From positions 7,269,001 through 7,333,000 of the forward strand of contig NC_081821.1 of the NCBI RefSeq assembly GCF_030704535.1: a stretch of DNA of 64,000 nt. Direction: 5' to 3'. Position numbers and translations under genes: made by a program. Source of the stretch: Vitis vinifera (taxonomy: Eukaryota; Streptophyta; Magnoliopsida; Vitales; Vitaceae). Positions 45,894 to 58,610 of the stretch are shown here, one piece after another; position 1 is the stretch's first letter; each line of letters opens with the position of its first letter. The notes beneath the pieces were generated by a model. It did not search any database. It was not told the origin of the DNA and was given only the letters and a program-made list of their open reading frames with translations.

Positions 45894-48203
45894 CCACATC
45901 GAAGGTTTGTGTTTTCTCTCTTTTTTGGGGAAACCTTAGCACACAAGGGACTGAAATTCGAGGGAAGAAACCACCCCCACTTTCCCATGCTGTCCTTGGT
46001 GTGCTGTCCTTATCCTCCCCCTCAAACCAAATACGATATCCTTGAAATTTGATCCATGGGTCCCAAGTTCCCCCCACCCCAAAACGCAGCGTTTCAATGC
46101 AGTTCACATTCACCTGGGGGGCCTTAACAAGTATCTGCAATCCGATCACAGAAGGGCAGAACGTGTGTCCAACAGTCGGTCGTGGGTGGTTTTTTGAGAT
46201 TTGCAGTGAACCCATTTGGTCAGATACCCTCTAAAGATTTTCGAGGATGATGCAAAAGACTTCTAGATGCCTTAATCTCAACATGTGACCACGCACGTAT
46301 CTCTGCTCTTTTTATGGGATTAGGGATGAAACCTGCAGAAGCCCACAGTTTTGGTGCCTTTTTTCCTTCTTTGGGGGCTTGGGGATGACCCATTGGTTTT
46401 TGCAAACCAAGGGAAAAGGAATCTTCTAGAAATACCAATTCCCTGGTTTTGAGGTGTTGTGGGATAAGACCATCCTCTCCTAAGTCCTATCTGCCGGTTC
46501 TGCCCATCACCTCATCAACCCAACCCACCTCCTTCTAGTAAAAGGGCATGGAGGAGATATGGTTTTTGCAGAACCAATAATAGTAATGAAAATGAGGTGA
46601 TATGAAAACAGCAAAAGGATTCTATATGGTCCAACTTTGCTAGGTTAGAGTTTCTTATCATCATTTTATATAAATTCTAATGATCATATTTTGAAAAATC
46701 TAGTTCCCTCCTTGGTTGAGACCAACAAAAAGGATGGCAAAGGGGGTTTCCCTACTGATCCGGCTGTCAATTTGACAAAAGGGTCAAATGGGATTCATAC
46801 CATATATTTACCTTATTCCTATAAAATCAAAGAAAAGGATGGCTTTCTCTTGCTTGGCTACTTAAAATTCTGCAATCAAAGAACATACAAGCCCCACACC
46901 CTTTTTTAGGAAGATAATTCTCAAAGACATCCACATAAACTTTCTTGGTATCCATTTTTGGTAATAAATAAATAAATAAAATATGAATGTGAAATGATAA
47001 AAGTTGTTTCCTCTTGAACCTTTCAATTCCACCCATTAAAACCCTAACCCTTTTCTTCATCAAATTCTTGATTTTAATTTCCTTTTATTCCCTTTCCCAA
47101 AATGTAAAGTAAACATGCCATAATACTGCTAGATAAACCCAGCCCACCAAAACTGCTCTCATATATTCCCAAGCCCGGCCCTGTAATTCATGGCCCGGCC
47201 CAGTTTTAGACACCAATTAATAAGAATCAAGGTCTTAAAGCACATAACTTCTTAATGGGGGTAAAAGCCTGAGGTTCAAAAGACTCTTTTTGGTGGAACT
47301 GAAAGAACAAGCACCATGTTATAATATGATCCATACAATTTTTTTAGTAATAAATGAAATATTTCTTATTTCAATATTTTTCTTATGAAAATATAAATTA
47401 GTTCGAATAAAATTATAAAATATTAAAAAGATTGAGATGGCCTTATAAAGGTTATACCATATAGGTACAATGGTCTCATGCCTCATGAAGTTGATTTCAA
47501 ATTGAGGGTGTAAATTAGGTAGCAAACATAAGAATTTATTTCAGGTTAGGTTGAGGAGTAACGCTAGTCCAACCCTGATTAAGAATTAATAAACTTGAAT
47601 CCAATCCAATTTGATCTCCATTTCAAGGTACTTAACCAAAATCCAACACCAGGTTATTCAAACATTGACCGAGCTCAATCTAAATTAAGTTTTTTATTGA
47701 AAAAATTCAACCTAAGCATCATTCGATGATTAAAAATGATTGTTCAAACTTGTAACAACCTATACCCAATTATATAAATATTATTTACTTTGAGTTCAAA
47801 TAAACCATGTAAATATTATCTACTTTAAGTTCAAAGGGTTCTCACGACTTTAAAACGCATCTCCTCGTACAAACACAATGTTTTATATCTTGAAGAATTG
47901 AGAGATCAAATAGACAAACACTCCTTACCGACCCAAATAATTATAATTTCAAAAAAAGAGAATTAATTATACATTTGTTGGAAAGTTTACTTTTTATCTT
48001 ATATGTTATTACAAAATTGTAAAGTCCAAATTTTCCAAGGGCAACAAAAACTTTACTACTACTAAGTTAAGAAAACACCAAGCATATAATCGAATCAAGT
48101 GCATGGATTTTTTTTTATAATCATAAAAGCAGAGGATGGAAGTGATGAGATGATAATTTACTATGGTTTTTGGGTATGGTTCATTCATTCATAGGATATA
48201 TTC
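45894..48203. other. intergenic, no gene seen
   Basis: This region has mixed composition to about 47000, then AT-rich DNA. Paired open frames on both strands around 45900-46430 have no motif. The end near 48100-48203 is the 3' flank of the next gene. Confidence 0.45.
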
Positions 48204-49337
48204 TTATTTCCGCCCAGCTTCTTCCAACTCTCGCAGTCCTCCCACCTTCTGCTCAATCTCCTCGATGAGTTCCTCCCTCCACAGTTCTGCTCTCGCAGCT
48301 TCTTCTATGTCTTCTTGCTGCATCACCCACCATTATTCTCAATCACTCATTGCAATCACTCATTGCATTCACTCCTTGTTAATTTCATCAAATAGAATCT
48401 GCTACAATTTGACTATTTCAGTGATTTCTACATAAAATGGTGAGGTGGGCAAAGGCATACCTTTTCGTAGACCCAATGCCCTGTGCCATCTCCTCCATCT
48501 TTCCTATACTGCTCTGAATCATAATATGGGTCCTAAACCATGCCCTTCTCCATTAGAAAATTGAAGTAAAAGCTGGGCTAAGTATGCAAAAGAATGAGCA
48601 AATAAGCCATGCTTACTTTTGTGGAACCAAAGAAACAACATCCCCAACATGTGAACATAATGTAAAAAGTATCTGTATGCAGAAAAGAAAGTTAAACACA
48701 ATCATCTCCATTCAAATTTGAAGCATAACCATCAAATTGTCAATGATAAAGAGAAGAGAAAGGAAGAAAGAGAGAGGTATAGACTTACAGACGTTCTTAA
48801 TGGTCTCATCATTGAGATGCCATATGGATTTGTGGGTTATAAGGTCTCTCTGGCCTTCAACATGCTCAACCAGAACTGCCATCAAAGGCCAATCTGGTAG
48901 TGCATTCACCCTACATAGAGAGGCTCTTTTGCTCTTGCTGCTCTCAGTCTATTATAATTCCAAAAATTAATAGATAATTCTGTAAAGTTTAAATGAAGCC
49001 ATGGACTTAAAAATGACTCTATACTATGCTACTTCAATTTTTTGGGGAACAAACAGGAGAGAATTCACTGTGATGAAGTTCACGAGCTACTTACCTGATG
49101 CCAGCCATTGTTAAACCTAGAGCTGGAACATTGCCTGAGCTGCAAAAGCTAACATACATGATTTCCGATGCCAAATATGCAGCTGAGCATGGACTGTAAT
49201 TGAAGAATGAATTTGAAACATGGGCACTGAGATTTTACCAATCTTGAACATGGGCTGATGTCCATTTTTGTTGGTTGGGCATAAGAATTATGGAAATTTG
49301 GTTTCATTATGGTGAAACCCATGATTGCCTCAGCCAT
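48204..49337 (-). CDS. PNSB4: chloroplast NDH complex subunit, PNSB4 (NDF6)-like, 6 exons
   Basis: Minus-strand exons 49239-49337, 49095-49139, 48789-48948, 48617-48672, 48461-48532 and 48204-48317 keep phase and give 181 aa. Every open frame in the area is short because the exons are tiny, so the gene is easy to miss. The N-terminus (MAEAIMGFTIMKPNF) fits a transit peptide. The conserved core reads LPDWPLMAVLVEHVEGQRD, ITHKSIWHLNDETIKNVY and DPYYDSEQYRKDGGDGTGHW. A single hydrophobic segment (TFYIMFTCWGCCFFG) lies between these, and an acidic helix (ELWREELIEEIEQKVGGL) ends the protein. One membrane span with these blocks resembles photosynthetic NDH subcomplex B subunit 4, which takes part in cyclic electron flow around PSI. 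The exon model is sound; the family name is from memory and less certain. Confidence 0.68.
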
Positions 49338-49515
49338 TTTATCTCTGTAGAAAAATTGGGTGATGGGATCTGGATTTTTTTGGTTGATGTATTGGTTTTG
49401 TGCTTTCGGGTGGAGAGGGAAAGCGGATAAGGAGATGATTTGTATCCACCTATAAATCTATCAGAAGCATTTAGCTTTTTGTATTTATAAAAATATTTCA
49501 AAATCTAAAAACCGT

Positions 49516-49589
49516 GGCCTATTAGCTCAGTTGGTTAGAGCGTCGTGCTAATAACGCGAAGGTCGCAGGTTCGAGACCTGCATGGGCCA
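49516..49589 (+). tRNA. trnI-AAU: tRNA-Ile (AAT anticodon)
   Basis: The 74-nt sequence folds as a cloverleaf: acceptor GGCCTAT/ATGGGCC (one G-U), D-arm with TAGCTCAGTTGGTTAGAGC, anticodon loop CTAATAA with AAT, and T-arm GCAGGTTCGAGACCTGC. The internal A and B boxes are intact and there is no intron. A TTTT terminator lies 7 bases after the discriminator A. It is nuclear type, since CCA is not encoded beyond the natural CCA overlap. Confidence 0.97.
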
Positions 49590-51164
49590 AAAAAACTTTT
49601 CCTAACCATTTCCTCTTTATGCATCTTGTACTCTTTTGAGTCCATGAATTATTATTATTTAAAAAAGAGAAAAAACTATTTTTGCATCTATTATTATATG
49701 TTTGCTAACTATACCATTTTTTAGAAAGTATTTATGAGTATAATTCAAGTTTTCGATCAATTTACTAAGAAGGTTTACTATTAATTTGGATAATGCGTCA
49801 CTTATGAATACCATTTATCACTATTATGTATTGTATATGTGAAGTCTTGATATATCATCATTTATCTAACTATTTTCTCATTATTAATGGTATATTATTC
49901 CGACTTTATATAACAAAGTCTTTATATATCATCATTTTTCTATCTAATCTCGATACATCATTTTTTTTTTGTCTAACTATTTTCTCATTATGTATGGTAT
50001 ACTCTTTTTAGGTGATTGTTTTTTTTTTTAAAGAAAAAAATAACTATTTTGTATTGGATTTTACATATTTGCTAGCTATATCTTTTTTAAAAAAGTAAAT
50101 TTTAGTTTTGGACCAATTCCCTAAAAAATATTTTGATTGCTCTTCTAGAATGACTTACTTGTAGTTTGGACAATCCATCAATCTACGAAGGCACCATTTA
50201 TTATTATTAGACAAATTCCTTCTTTTGTTTTTCTACACTAACTTCCATTTTGATATATCATATCCAATCAATCAGTGGAAAAATTCAAACATCCATCATT
50301 TATTTAGAAGTGAGTGTCACATCAAGAATTCACACATTGGTGACTTTTTTTTTTGTGTGAACAAATTTGTAGTTTTATATGATGTTATGAGCCTTTTTCA
50401 ACAAGTAACATTCCCTAATGCCCTTCCCTTCGATAAGCCTTTTTTCTTATGCATATACACTTCTAGTTTTTTTTTTGGTTATTCTTAATCTTTTTCAATA
50501 AGCCTCGCCCCATTTTTTATAAAGATATGGAACAAAATTGTGAAAATGACTAATTAAATTAAGTAGAAAAAGAAAGAGAGAATAAATTAGGTGTTAATTT
50601 TTTTTTTAAATTCAATTTATATTAATAGCAATGAATAAACCAATAATAAATCAAAGAGATTAAAAGAAAGAAATCTACAAACTCATTTACGGTGGTTCAA
50701 TAGTCTACTTATGTCCACTCTCCTTAAATCCTTAACAAAGTGAAGATTTCAACTATCACTGAAACTTTTAGGTTAAAGCGTTCAACTTTCTTACATTTGA
50801 ATTATTAGACTCCAATAAACCTTGATGGTTTCTTCAAATGTACAATTAACTTGAAGTTTACCCCCTCACAATGAGTAAATAAAAAAATATTTAATATCTC
50901 CAATCTTAAAACAAATGTAGCTCATGATACAAAGGAAAGTTAGGTTGGATTTGAAATGTACACTAAAGAATTTGCAAGTAGAAAATCAATGCATATGTAA
51001 GAAGAGCTTTGAAAATGAGAAAATAGAGGCTTTCTAATTGAAGGTAATTGTTCTCATATCATAAATGTAGTAGAACAATTCGATTTATAGGTTTTTAATT
51101 CGGGAACCCAAAAAGTTGCAAAAACACCTTGATCGGTCAAAGCATTAGTTCGACCAAGCATTTA
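49590..51164. other. AT-rich intergenic region
   Basis: No gene was found. Repeated words such as TATATCATCATTT and CTAACTATTTTCTCATTA around 49850-49995 indicate a small local duplication. Confidence 0.5.
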
Positions 51165-51891
51165 GAGCCCGTTTGGTAGTGATTCTAGTGGAAGTGTTTT
51201 TATTTGAAGTGTTTTCTGCTATAGTGTTTCTGTGAAAAACACTTTTATGATAATCAGAAAAAATGATTCTAAAGTGTTTTTGATAATATATTGTATAAAT
51301 ATAAAAACACTTTTAATATTAATAAATTACCAAAAAAGACATACAATTTTAATTAAAAAAAATGGTATGATAAAAAAAAAACTTTTTATTAATGAAAAAA
51401 CATCTAAATCACTAAAAAAATAACATTGAATAAAAGATAATTTTAAAATTAAAACAATATATGATTACCTATTAATTTCTATAAAAAAAAAAAGACTTTT
51501 CTAATTAAAAATAATAATTTTTTTATCACCATACTAAAATTTTAAAAAATATTTACAAAAAACATTAAATCAATAAAAAAAAAGAACATTGAGTAAAAGA
51601 TAATTTTAAAAGTAAAACAATATATGACCACCTATTAATTTCTAAAAAAAAAAAAAGAAAATCTAATTGATTTATCACTGGGGGCCATTTTTGGAATATT
51701 TCAAAAAAATTGAAGTGTTTTTTTAAAAAAAAACACCTGTCAAGTGATTCTCTAAAAATCACTTCAAGTGTTTTTCCAGATTTTCAAAAATGTTTTTTAA
51801 AATTTGCCAAACACTTTATTTTCATCCCAAAAACACTTAAAAGTGTTTTTAAGGGTAGAAACACTTTTAAAAATCACTGCCAAACGGGCTC
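51165..51891. mobile_element. PIF/Harbinger (Tourist-like) MITE, 727 bp, TTA target duplication
   Basis: The left end GAGCCCGTTTGGTAGTGAT and the right end (reverse complement GAGCCCGTTTGGCAGTGAT) are terminal inverted repeats, flanked by TTA at 51162-51164 and 51892-51894. The TIR start and the 3-bp TTA duplication are characteristic of PIF/Harbinger. Similarity of the two ends continues about 60 bp inward (AAGTGTTTTT words). An internal block of about 65 bp (51424 and 51588) is repeated. No transposase is present. Confidence 0.85.
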
Positions 51892-51894
51892 TTA

Positions 51895-52808
51895 ATGTTT
51901 TGCAAGTGATTATCAGGGTTTCTGAATTTAACTAAATGTGTGATCAATTCTTGATTACCCCTTGATCCTATCCTTAATTAGTTACACCTCAACTACTAAA
52001 AGAGACGAAAGAAACTTGGGAACCTCAACCAAGGCTCAGGGATTGGGCCCAACCAATTTAATAGGTTAAAGGCTTCTTCAACCAGTTGCACTTAAAAGTG
52101 TCTAAAAAGACTTGATTTAAAGTCTAAAACGTCCAATAACTTATATAACCCTTCTTGAAACCCTTTAGATTAAGTTTAGAAATGGACTCAAGATATATAT
52201 ATATATATATATATTCATCCATTTTTATGATAGAAACAATGTTTTTAAGCTTAAAATATGATGAAAATTAACTTTTAAAAGCATGAGGAAAGTTTCACAC
52301 TTAAGTGCACCAACAAACACCATCTTAATTATATGTCCTATGCCACTTCAAATGTTCAAGAGGTCCAAGTTTTCCTAATAGTCACTTTCTTCCATGATTG
52401 CTTGAACTTTCTTTAAATTTTCTCATTTAAACCTGAAAACTGCATTTAATTCAAGTCATTGATAAACTTAACCTTACTTTGTAATCATGAAAATTTGATC
52501 AGAAAAATCTTTGGACTAATAGAAATATTCTCATACACATAATGTTTTCATACTTTTTTTAAAAGATTCTTTACTAAAATTCAATTAGAGGCCAAGATTA
52601 ATTTGGGACCTGATTTTATTCCCAAGTCAATCAAAATCTGATATTTCAACCAAATTTTAATTCTTGGGTGTAATTTACCCTCATTTTTAGTGGATCATTA
52701 CTTCCATAACTATCCCAATTTTTTCCTTTTCTCATTGTGTAAATATATCATTATTTTTGTAATTGTTTGTCTAGATTGGATATTATTAATATGTATACTA
52801 TATATTAT
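51895..52808. other. intergenic between MITE and gypsy element 2
   Basis: AT-rich sequence with an (AT)n run near 52194-52214. No gene is seen. Confidence 0.5.
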
Positions 52809-55095
52809 TGTGGACCCCGCATTTTAGCTCATGCGTTTCCCACTCGATGACGAGCTCGATTTTTATTTGAAAATTTGATTTTTTATTTGATTAAAAGAAC
52901 TGACTTGGAGTCGCCACTTATTTTTGTTTTATTTTTAAAGGGTAAACAAAATAAGAAAGGAAAACCCTAGGTGTGACTCCTTGTTTTGGAAAAGGTGGTC
53001 TGTGAAAAATCGGATCGGGTTCGGGGGCCAGGTTACTTATCAGGAAGGTACGGTAAAAACCATAGCACCCTTCTAAGTCCCTAAAAACAGGTCTCTACTA
53101 ATAAAATGAAGCAATCATGGCAATGGACGAGTAGATCAATGAGTACCCAGAATAAATCATGCACACGTGAGAATCAAAATATGCTTGGACAATCACCAGA
53201 GTGAAAGTAGGTGCGTACCTGGGCGACGAGCCACCATGCGCTATCAAGAGAGAGGTTAGTGCACAAGTAAGAAATAATAGCATGCATGTCGGAGAGCAGG
53301 ATAAATAAATCATGTATGATAGCCAAGTGAATCAATCAATCAGATCCATCAATCATGAGGAAAGCACGTATGGTGGGCCCCCACCAAAACCCATTCATTT
53401 TTGCAGGAATTAATATCACAAATCCCATTATTCTGGAATTATGAAAATAGCATTCATGTTCATATAAAACCAAGAGAAAACGAAGATTATTTGAAACCCG
53501 AAGAGAATTAAAACTGTTAGAGAGAAAATTGAATTTTTGAAATTTATTTGGAAATTGGAGTCTCGAAAATTATTTGAAGATTGGAGTCTTGAGAATTAAA
53601 TTTAAAAGTTGGAATTTTGGGATGTCAAACTTGAAGGAAATTAGAATCTTAGAAATCGGAAACTAAGTTCGAAAGTTGGGATTCAAAAAAAGTGTTTAAA
53701 AATGGAATTTTGAAATAAATAAATGAACTAATAATAATAAGGACGAAAATAATGATTAAACAAATGAATGGGAATGCTGGAATTTTTGAAATTGGAAATT
53801 AGATTTAGAAGTCAGAAAGTTTAAAGGATTGTTTAAAATAGAATTTTAAGATAAATAAACAAACTATTAGTGATTAAATTAATGTGAATATGAGAATTTT
53901 CAAGATTAGGAATTTAACTTGTAAATCTGAAGTTTTAAAGAATTGATTTAAAATAAAGATAAAATACTAATGATTAAATAAATTAATGAGAACATGAGAA
54001 TTTTCGGGATTAGGAGTTTAATTCAGAAATCAACAATTTTAAAGAATTTGATTTAAAACGGAGTTTTGAAATAAATAAATAAATAAAATACCAATGATCA
54101 AATAATTTAGTGGGAACATGAGAATTTTTGGGATTAGGAATTTAATTCGGAAAATCAGAAGTTTTAGAGAATTTGATTTAAAATGGAGTTTTGAAATAAA
54201 TAAATAAATAAAATACCAATGATCAAATAATTTAGTGGGAACATGAGAATTTTTGGGATTAGGAATTTAATTCGGAAAATCAGAAGTCTTAGAGAATTTG
54301 ATTTAAAATGGAGCTTTGAAATAAATAATCAAAATAACAATAATTAAATATATTAAAGTGAGTATGAGAGTTTTCGGAAATCGAAATTGAGTTTTAAAGA
54401 TCGGAATTTTGAAGTATTATTTGAAGGTTGAATTTTTATAAATTGGGCTTGGAAATTGGAAGTTAGAAAGTTTGAATTAATAATAATAAGGTTATGAAAG
54501 TTTTAATCAATGGTAATGATAATAATAATAATAATAATAAGATTGTGAAAGTTGAGGTAATAATAACAATAATAATGAGATTTTTGGAAATTCGGATTAA
54601 TGATGATAATAATAATAATAAATAGATTTTGAAAATTGAGTTAATAATAATAATAATAATGAGATTTTTGGAAGTTTGGATTAATGATGATTAATAATAA
54701 TAATAAATAGATTTTTGAAAATTGAGTTAATAATGACAATGATAATGAGATTTTTGGAAGTTTGGAATAATGATGATAATAATAATAATAAATAGATTTT
54801 TGAAAATTGAGTTAATAATGACAATAATAATGAGATTTTTGGAAGTTTGGATTAATGATGATAATAATAATAATAAATAGATTTTTGAAAATTGAGTTAA
54901 TAATGACAATAATAATGAGATTTTTGGAAGTTTGGATTAATGATGATAATAATAATAATAAATAGATTTTCTGAAAATTGAGTTAATAATAATAATAATA
55001 ATAAATAGATTTTGGAAATTCGAATGAGTAATAATAATAATAATAATAACAATGATAAGATTTGAAAAACTGAGCAAATAATAATAATGACAATG

Positions 55096-55133
<38 letters not shown>

Positions 55134-55241
55134 TAATAATAATAATAGAAATAATAATAATTAATAATGATGATATCCGTTAATGATAATAATAATAATA
55201 ATAATAATATTTTGCTAATAATAATAATAATATTCGTTAAC

Positions 55242-55282
<41 letters not shown>

Positions 55283-55392
55283 TAATAATATTTTGCTAAT
55301 AATAATAATAATATTCGTTAACAATAATAATAATAATAATAATAATTATGATAATAATGATAATTAATAATAATGATAATAACAATGATAAT

Positions 55393-55427
<35 letters not shown>

Positions 55428-56695
55428 TTATGCATCCATCAAGCCCACGTCCATTTTATTAAAAGAGCCTAGCTCCATCAAGCCCAAAACCAAATAGCAA
55501 AAAAACTTAAGCCTGAGACCTTCTTTTCCTTCTCTTCATTTTTTTTTTTATATCTTTCCACTTGGGCCTGGGCTTCATCACAAAATTGGGCCTAGTACCT
55601 CAACTCAAACCCAAGCCCAAACTTCATCTTCTCCACTCCTCCTCCCGCCTGGAAGTCACCCTCCGAAGGAGCCCCTACCGCCGGCGGCATCAAGAGGCGT
55701 TGTCGCCGTCGCCGACGACTGGCGCGGCCGCCCACCTGGTCGGAGCAATGCATGGCGAACTGCATGCCGGCGCCGGGGAGAATCAGCCCGCGACCTCAAG
55801 GCGCGGCTGCTGCTGATGCTGCTGTGGTGGCGGCGCGGGGAATCCTCTTTGCACACTCCTTCCTAGGATTGCGGGCACGCATTGCCGGGGTGGTAAAGCT
55901 TCAGAAAACCTCTTCCCGTGATGGCAAAACACGAAGCGGATAGCGGTTTGGGTGGTGACACTAATGGCGGTTTGGATGATGGTGCAGGTGGTGGGTTCGG
56001 TGTTGGAAAGAAATAATGAGAAATGAAGGTGGAGAGGGAGGTGGCCATGCACGTGAAGCTCCATGCATGCAGGTGGGAAATGAAGGTGATGGTTTAGAGA
56101 AGAAAAACTGGTGTTGGTGGTGGGTAGAAGTTGGAGATGATGATGAAGACGGAGGGGGGTTGCTGGAACGGCGCTGCCACGGAGGGTGAGGGGGGTCCGC
56201 GGGGTAATACCCCATAGACTCATTCCCCTTTACGGCTTCATATTCGGGAAAAACTAAGCAAGAAAGAAAACAGAGAGAATAACAGCAAAAACAGAGCAAG
56301 CGAAGCCAGCTTAGGCTCAACAAAGTCCAATCCTCAACAATAGACATCCAAGACCAGCAATGGCAAAGAAGGAATAATAAAAGTGAAAACAAAATGAAAA
56401 TAAAAGAAATCAGGAAGCAAAAACATCCAATATGGCCATACCTGAGTTCCTCAGAGAAGCTCCGTCTCGCCTTCTCCCTCTCTGGCACGCCCACTCAAGC
56501 TGCCGGATCCCCCTTTTTTTCTTTCTTTTCCCCTTTTTCTTCTGTTCCTCTCTTCCCCAGCAGGCTAGCCGTTGCTTCCTGCCATCCGCCGCACTCCTCT
56601 GCCCGAGCCCACCTCCCATCAGCCGCCTGAAAAAAAGGAAAAAGAAAAAAACCAAGAAACTCCCCCCTACTTCGCAGCCTCAGGGGGGGTCTACA
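52809..56695 (-). repeat. very long LTR (3.9 kb) of gypsy element 2
   Basis: Plus-strand ends are TGTGGACCCCGC and GGGGGGTCTACA (TG...CA). The right end is confirmed by the adjacent polypurine tract. Inside are a 124-125-bp tandem repeat (three copies, about 53997-54370) and almost 1 kb of AAT-rich trinucleotide repeats (54500-55440). A GC-rich part (55620-56640) shows overlapping open frames without family motifs, which I do not treat as genes. The flanking ATTAT (52804-52808) cannot be matched to the other side. Confidence 0.82.
54500..55440. repeat. AAT/ATA trinucleotide-repeat region
   Basis: Long runs of AAT/ATA units are interspersed with GAGATTTTTGGAAGTTTGGA-type units at about 80-90 bp spacing (54660-54930). 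Apparent Asn- or Leu-rich open frames are by-products of the repeat. Confidence 0.95.
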
Positions 56696-56712
56696 AATAT
56701 GCCCCTCTTCGG
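56696..56712 (-). other. polypurine tract of gypsy element 2
   Basis: On the minus strand GAAGAGGGGCATATT immediately precedes the LTR start TGTAGACCCCCC. Its GGGGCATATT part recurs in the region upstream. Confidence 0.7.
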
Positions 56713-57164
56713 TAGAGTTCACGAGTGCAAGGAATATGAATACTGGAATGAAAAGAAAGTGTGAACAGTGAGTGTAACGAAGTGAACTCTATCGAAGAAC
56801 AAAAGAGACCCCCAAAAGGACACTAGTAAAATAAGAACTCACTCAAGCCAACAGATGAACACAAGGCTCTAACTCCAAAAGAAAAGCGCGTCTCAAAACG
56901 CCTCTAAGTTTGCACCAAGGACCCACACTTTCTCTAAGATGTCTCCAAAAGTGACCCAAGAGATCAACGTCAAAGATGAGTAACGATTGAACCACCTTGG
57001 AGTAGGAGATGAATATGCGACAAACACCGGGTAACGAAGTGAGAAAAGCCGAGGACGAATGCAAGACCCTGAAGGTAAGATGTGCAATGCCAGTGGATAT
57101 GAACGCCAGGAGTTGTGACTCTGGATGACAAGGCCGACTCTAAACACTAAACTGAGAAAAATAA

Positions 57165-58610
57165 AGCTCTGGAAGCCAAACCGAAAAGCTAACTCTAATC
57201 ACTAAACCAAGAAAGTAAAAGCTCTGGAAGCCAAACCAAAAACTGACTCTAAAAGCTAAACCAGAAAATAACAGCTCTGGAAGCCAACCAAAAACTAACC
57301 CTAAAAGCTAAACTAGAAAATAACAGCTCTGGAAGCCAAACCAAAAACTAACTCTAAAAGCTAAACTAGAAAAATAACAGCTCTGGAAGCCAACTAGAAA
57401 ACTAACTCTAAAAGCTAAACTAGAAAATAACAGCTCTGGAAACCACTAACTCTAAAAGCTAAACTAGAAAATAACAGCTCTGGAAGCCAACTAGAAAACT
57501 AACCCTAAAAGCTAAACTAGAAAATAACAGCTCTGAAAACCACTCACAAACTAACTTTAAAAGCTAAACTAGAAAATAACAACTCTGAAAACCACTAACT
57601 CTAAAAGCTAAACTAGAAAATAACAACTCTGAAAACCACTAACTCTAAAAGCTAAACTAGAAAATAACAGCTCTGGAAGCCACTAACTCTAAAAGCTAAA
57701 CTAGAAAGTAACAGCTCTGGAAGCCTAACAAAAAAAAACTAACCCTAAAAGCTAAACTAGAAAATAACAACTCTGAAAACCACTAACTCTAAAAGCTAAA
57801 CTAGAAAATAACAGCTCTGGAAGCCACTAACTCTAAAGGCTAAACTAGAAAGTAACAGCTCTGGAAGCCTAAACAAGACGACAGCGATGACTCTGGAAAC
57901 TTAAACAAGACGATAGTGATGGCTCTGGAAACTTAAACAAGACGATAGTGATGGCTCTGGAAGCCTAAACGAGATGACAGTGATGGCTCTGGAAGCCTAA
58001 ACGAGATGACAATGATGGCTCTGGAAGCCTAAACGAGATGATAGAAATGAGTCTGGAAGCCTAAACGAGATGATAGTGATGGCTCTGGAAGCCTAAACAA
58101 GATGACGGTAATGGCTCTGGAAGCCTAAACCGAAAATAGTGATAGCTATGAATGCCGAAACTGAGAAGCGATGATGGCTCTGAACGCCACACTGAAAATA
58201 GTGATGATGGCTCTGAACGCCAACGAAGATGTGACGATGGCTCTGAACGTCAAAACTGAGGATGCGACTCTGAATGTCGATCTGAAAACCGATGATGGCT
58301 CTGAACGCCGAAACTAAAAAGTAATGACGATGACCATGAACGTCAAACTAAGAAGTGATAACGACTCTGAACGTCGAAACCGAGGATGCGACTCTGAATG
58401 TCGATCTGAAAACCGATGATGGCTCTGAACGCCGAAACTGAGAGGTGATGATGATGACTCTGAACGTCAAACCGAGGAGTGATAACGACTCCGAACGTCG
58501 ATCTGAAAACTAATGAAGGCTCTGAATGCCGAAACTGAGAAGTGATGATGATGACTCTGGACGTCGAAACCGTGAATGAACGGCGGCCCTGAATGCCAAA
58601 CCGTGAGGAA
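57165..58610 (-). repeat. drifting minisatellite in the 3' region of gypsy element 2
   Basis: Three zones share the word CTCTGGAAGCC or CTCTGAACGCC. Zone 1 (about 57165-57870) has units of roughly 40-55 bp with CTAAAAGCTAAACTAGAAAA. Zone 2 (57870-58130) has units of about 33 bp with CTAAACGAGATGA. Zone 3 (58140-58610) has units with GCCGAAACTGAGAAGTGATG. The gradual change indicates a common origin with repeated local amplification. Confidence 0.9.

Noticed and set aside
54727-55367. Asn-rich and Leu/Ile-rich frames
   Set aside because: They are direct translations of AAT/ATA microsatellite runs.
55562-56655. Overlapping Pro/Arg-rich open frames up to 177 aa
   Set aside because: They lie in a GC-rich part of the 3.9-kb LTR, overlap on both strands in several frames and show low-complexity composition without domains.
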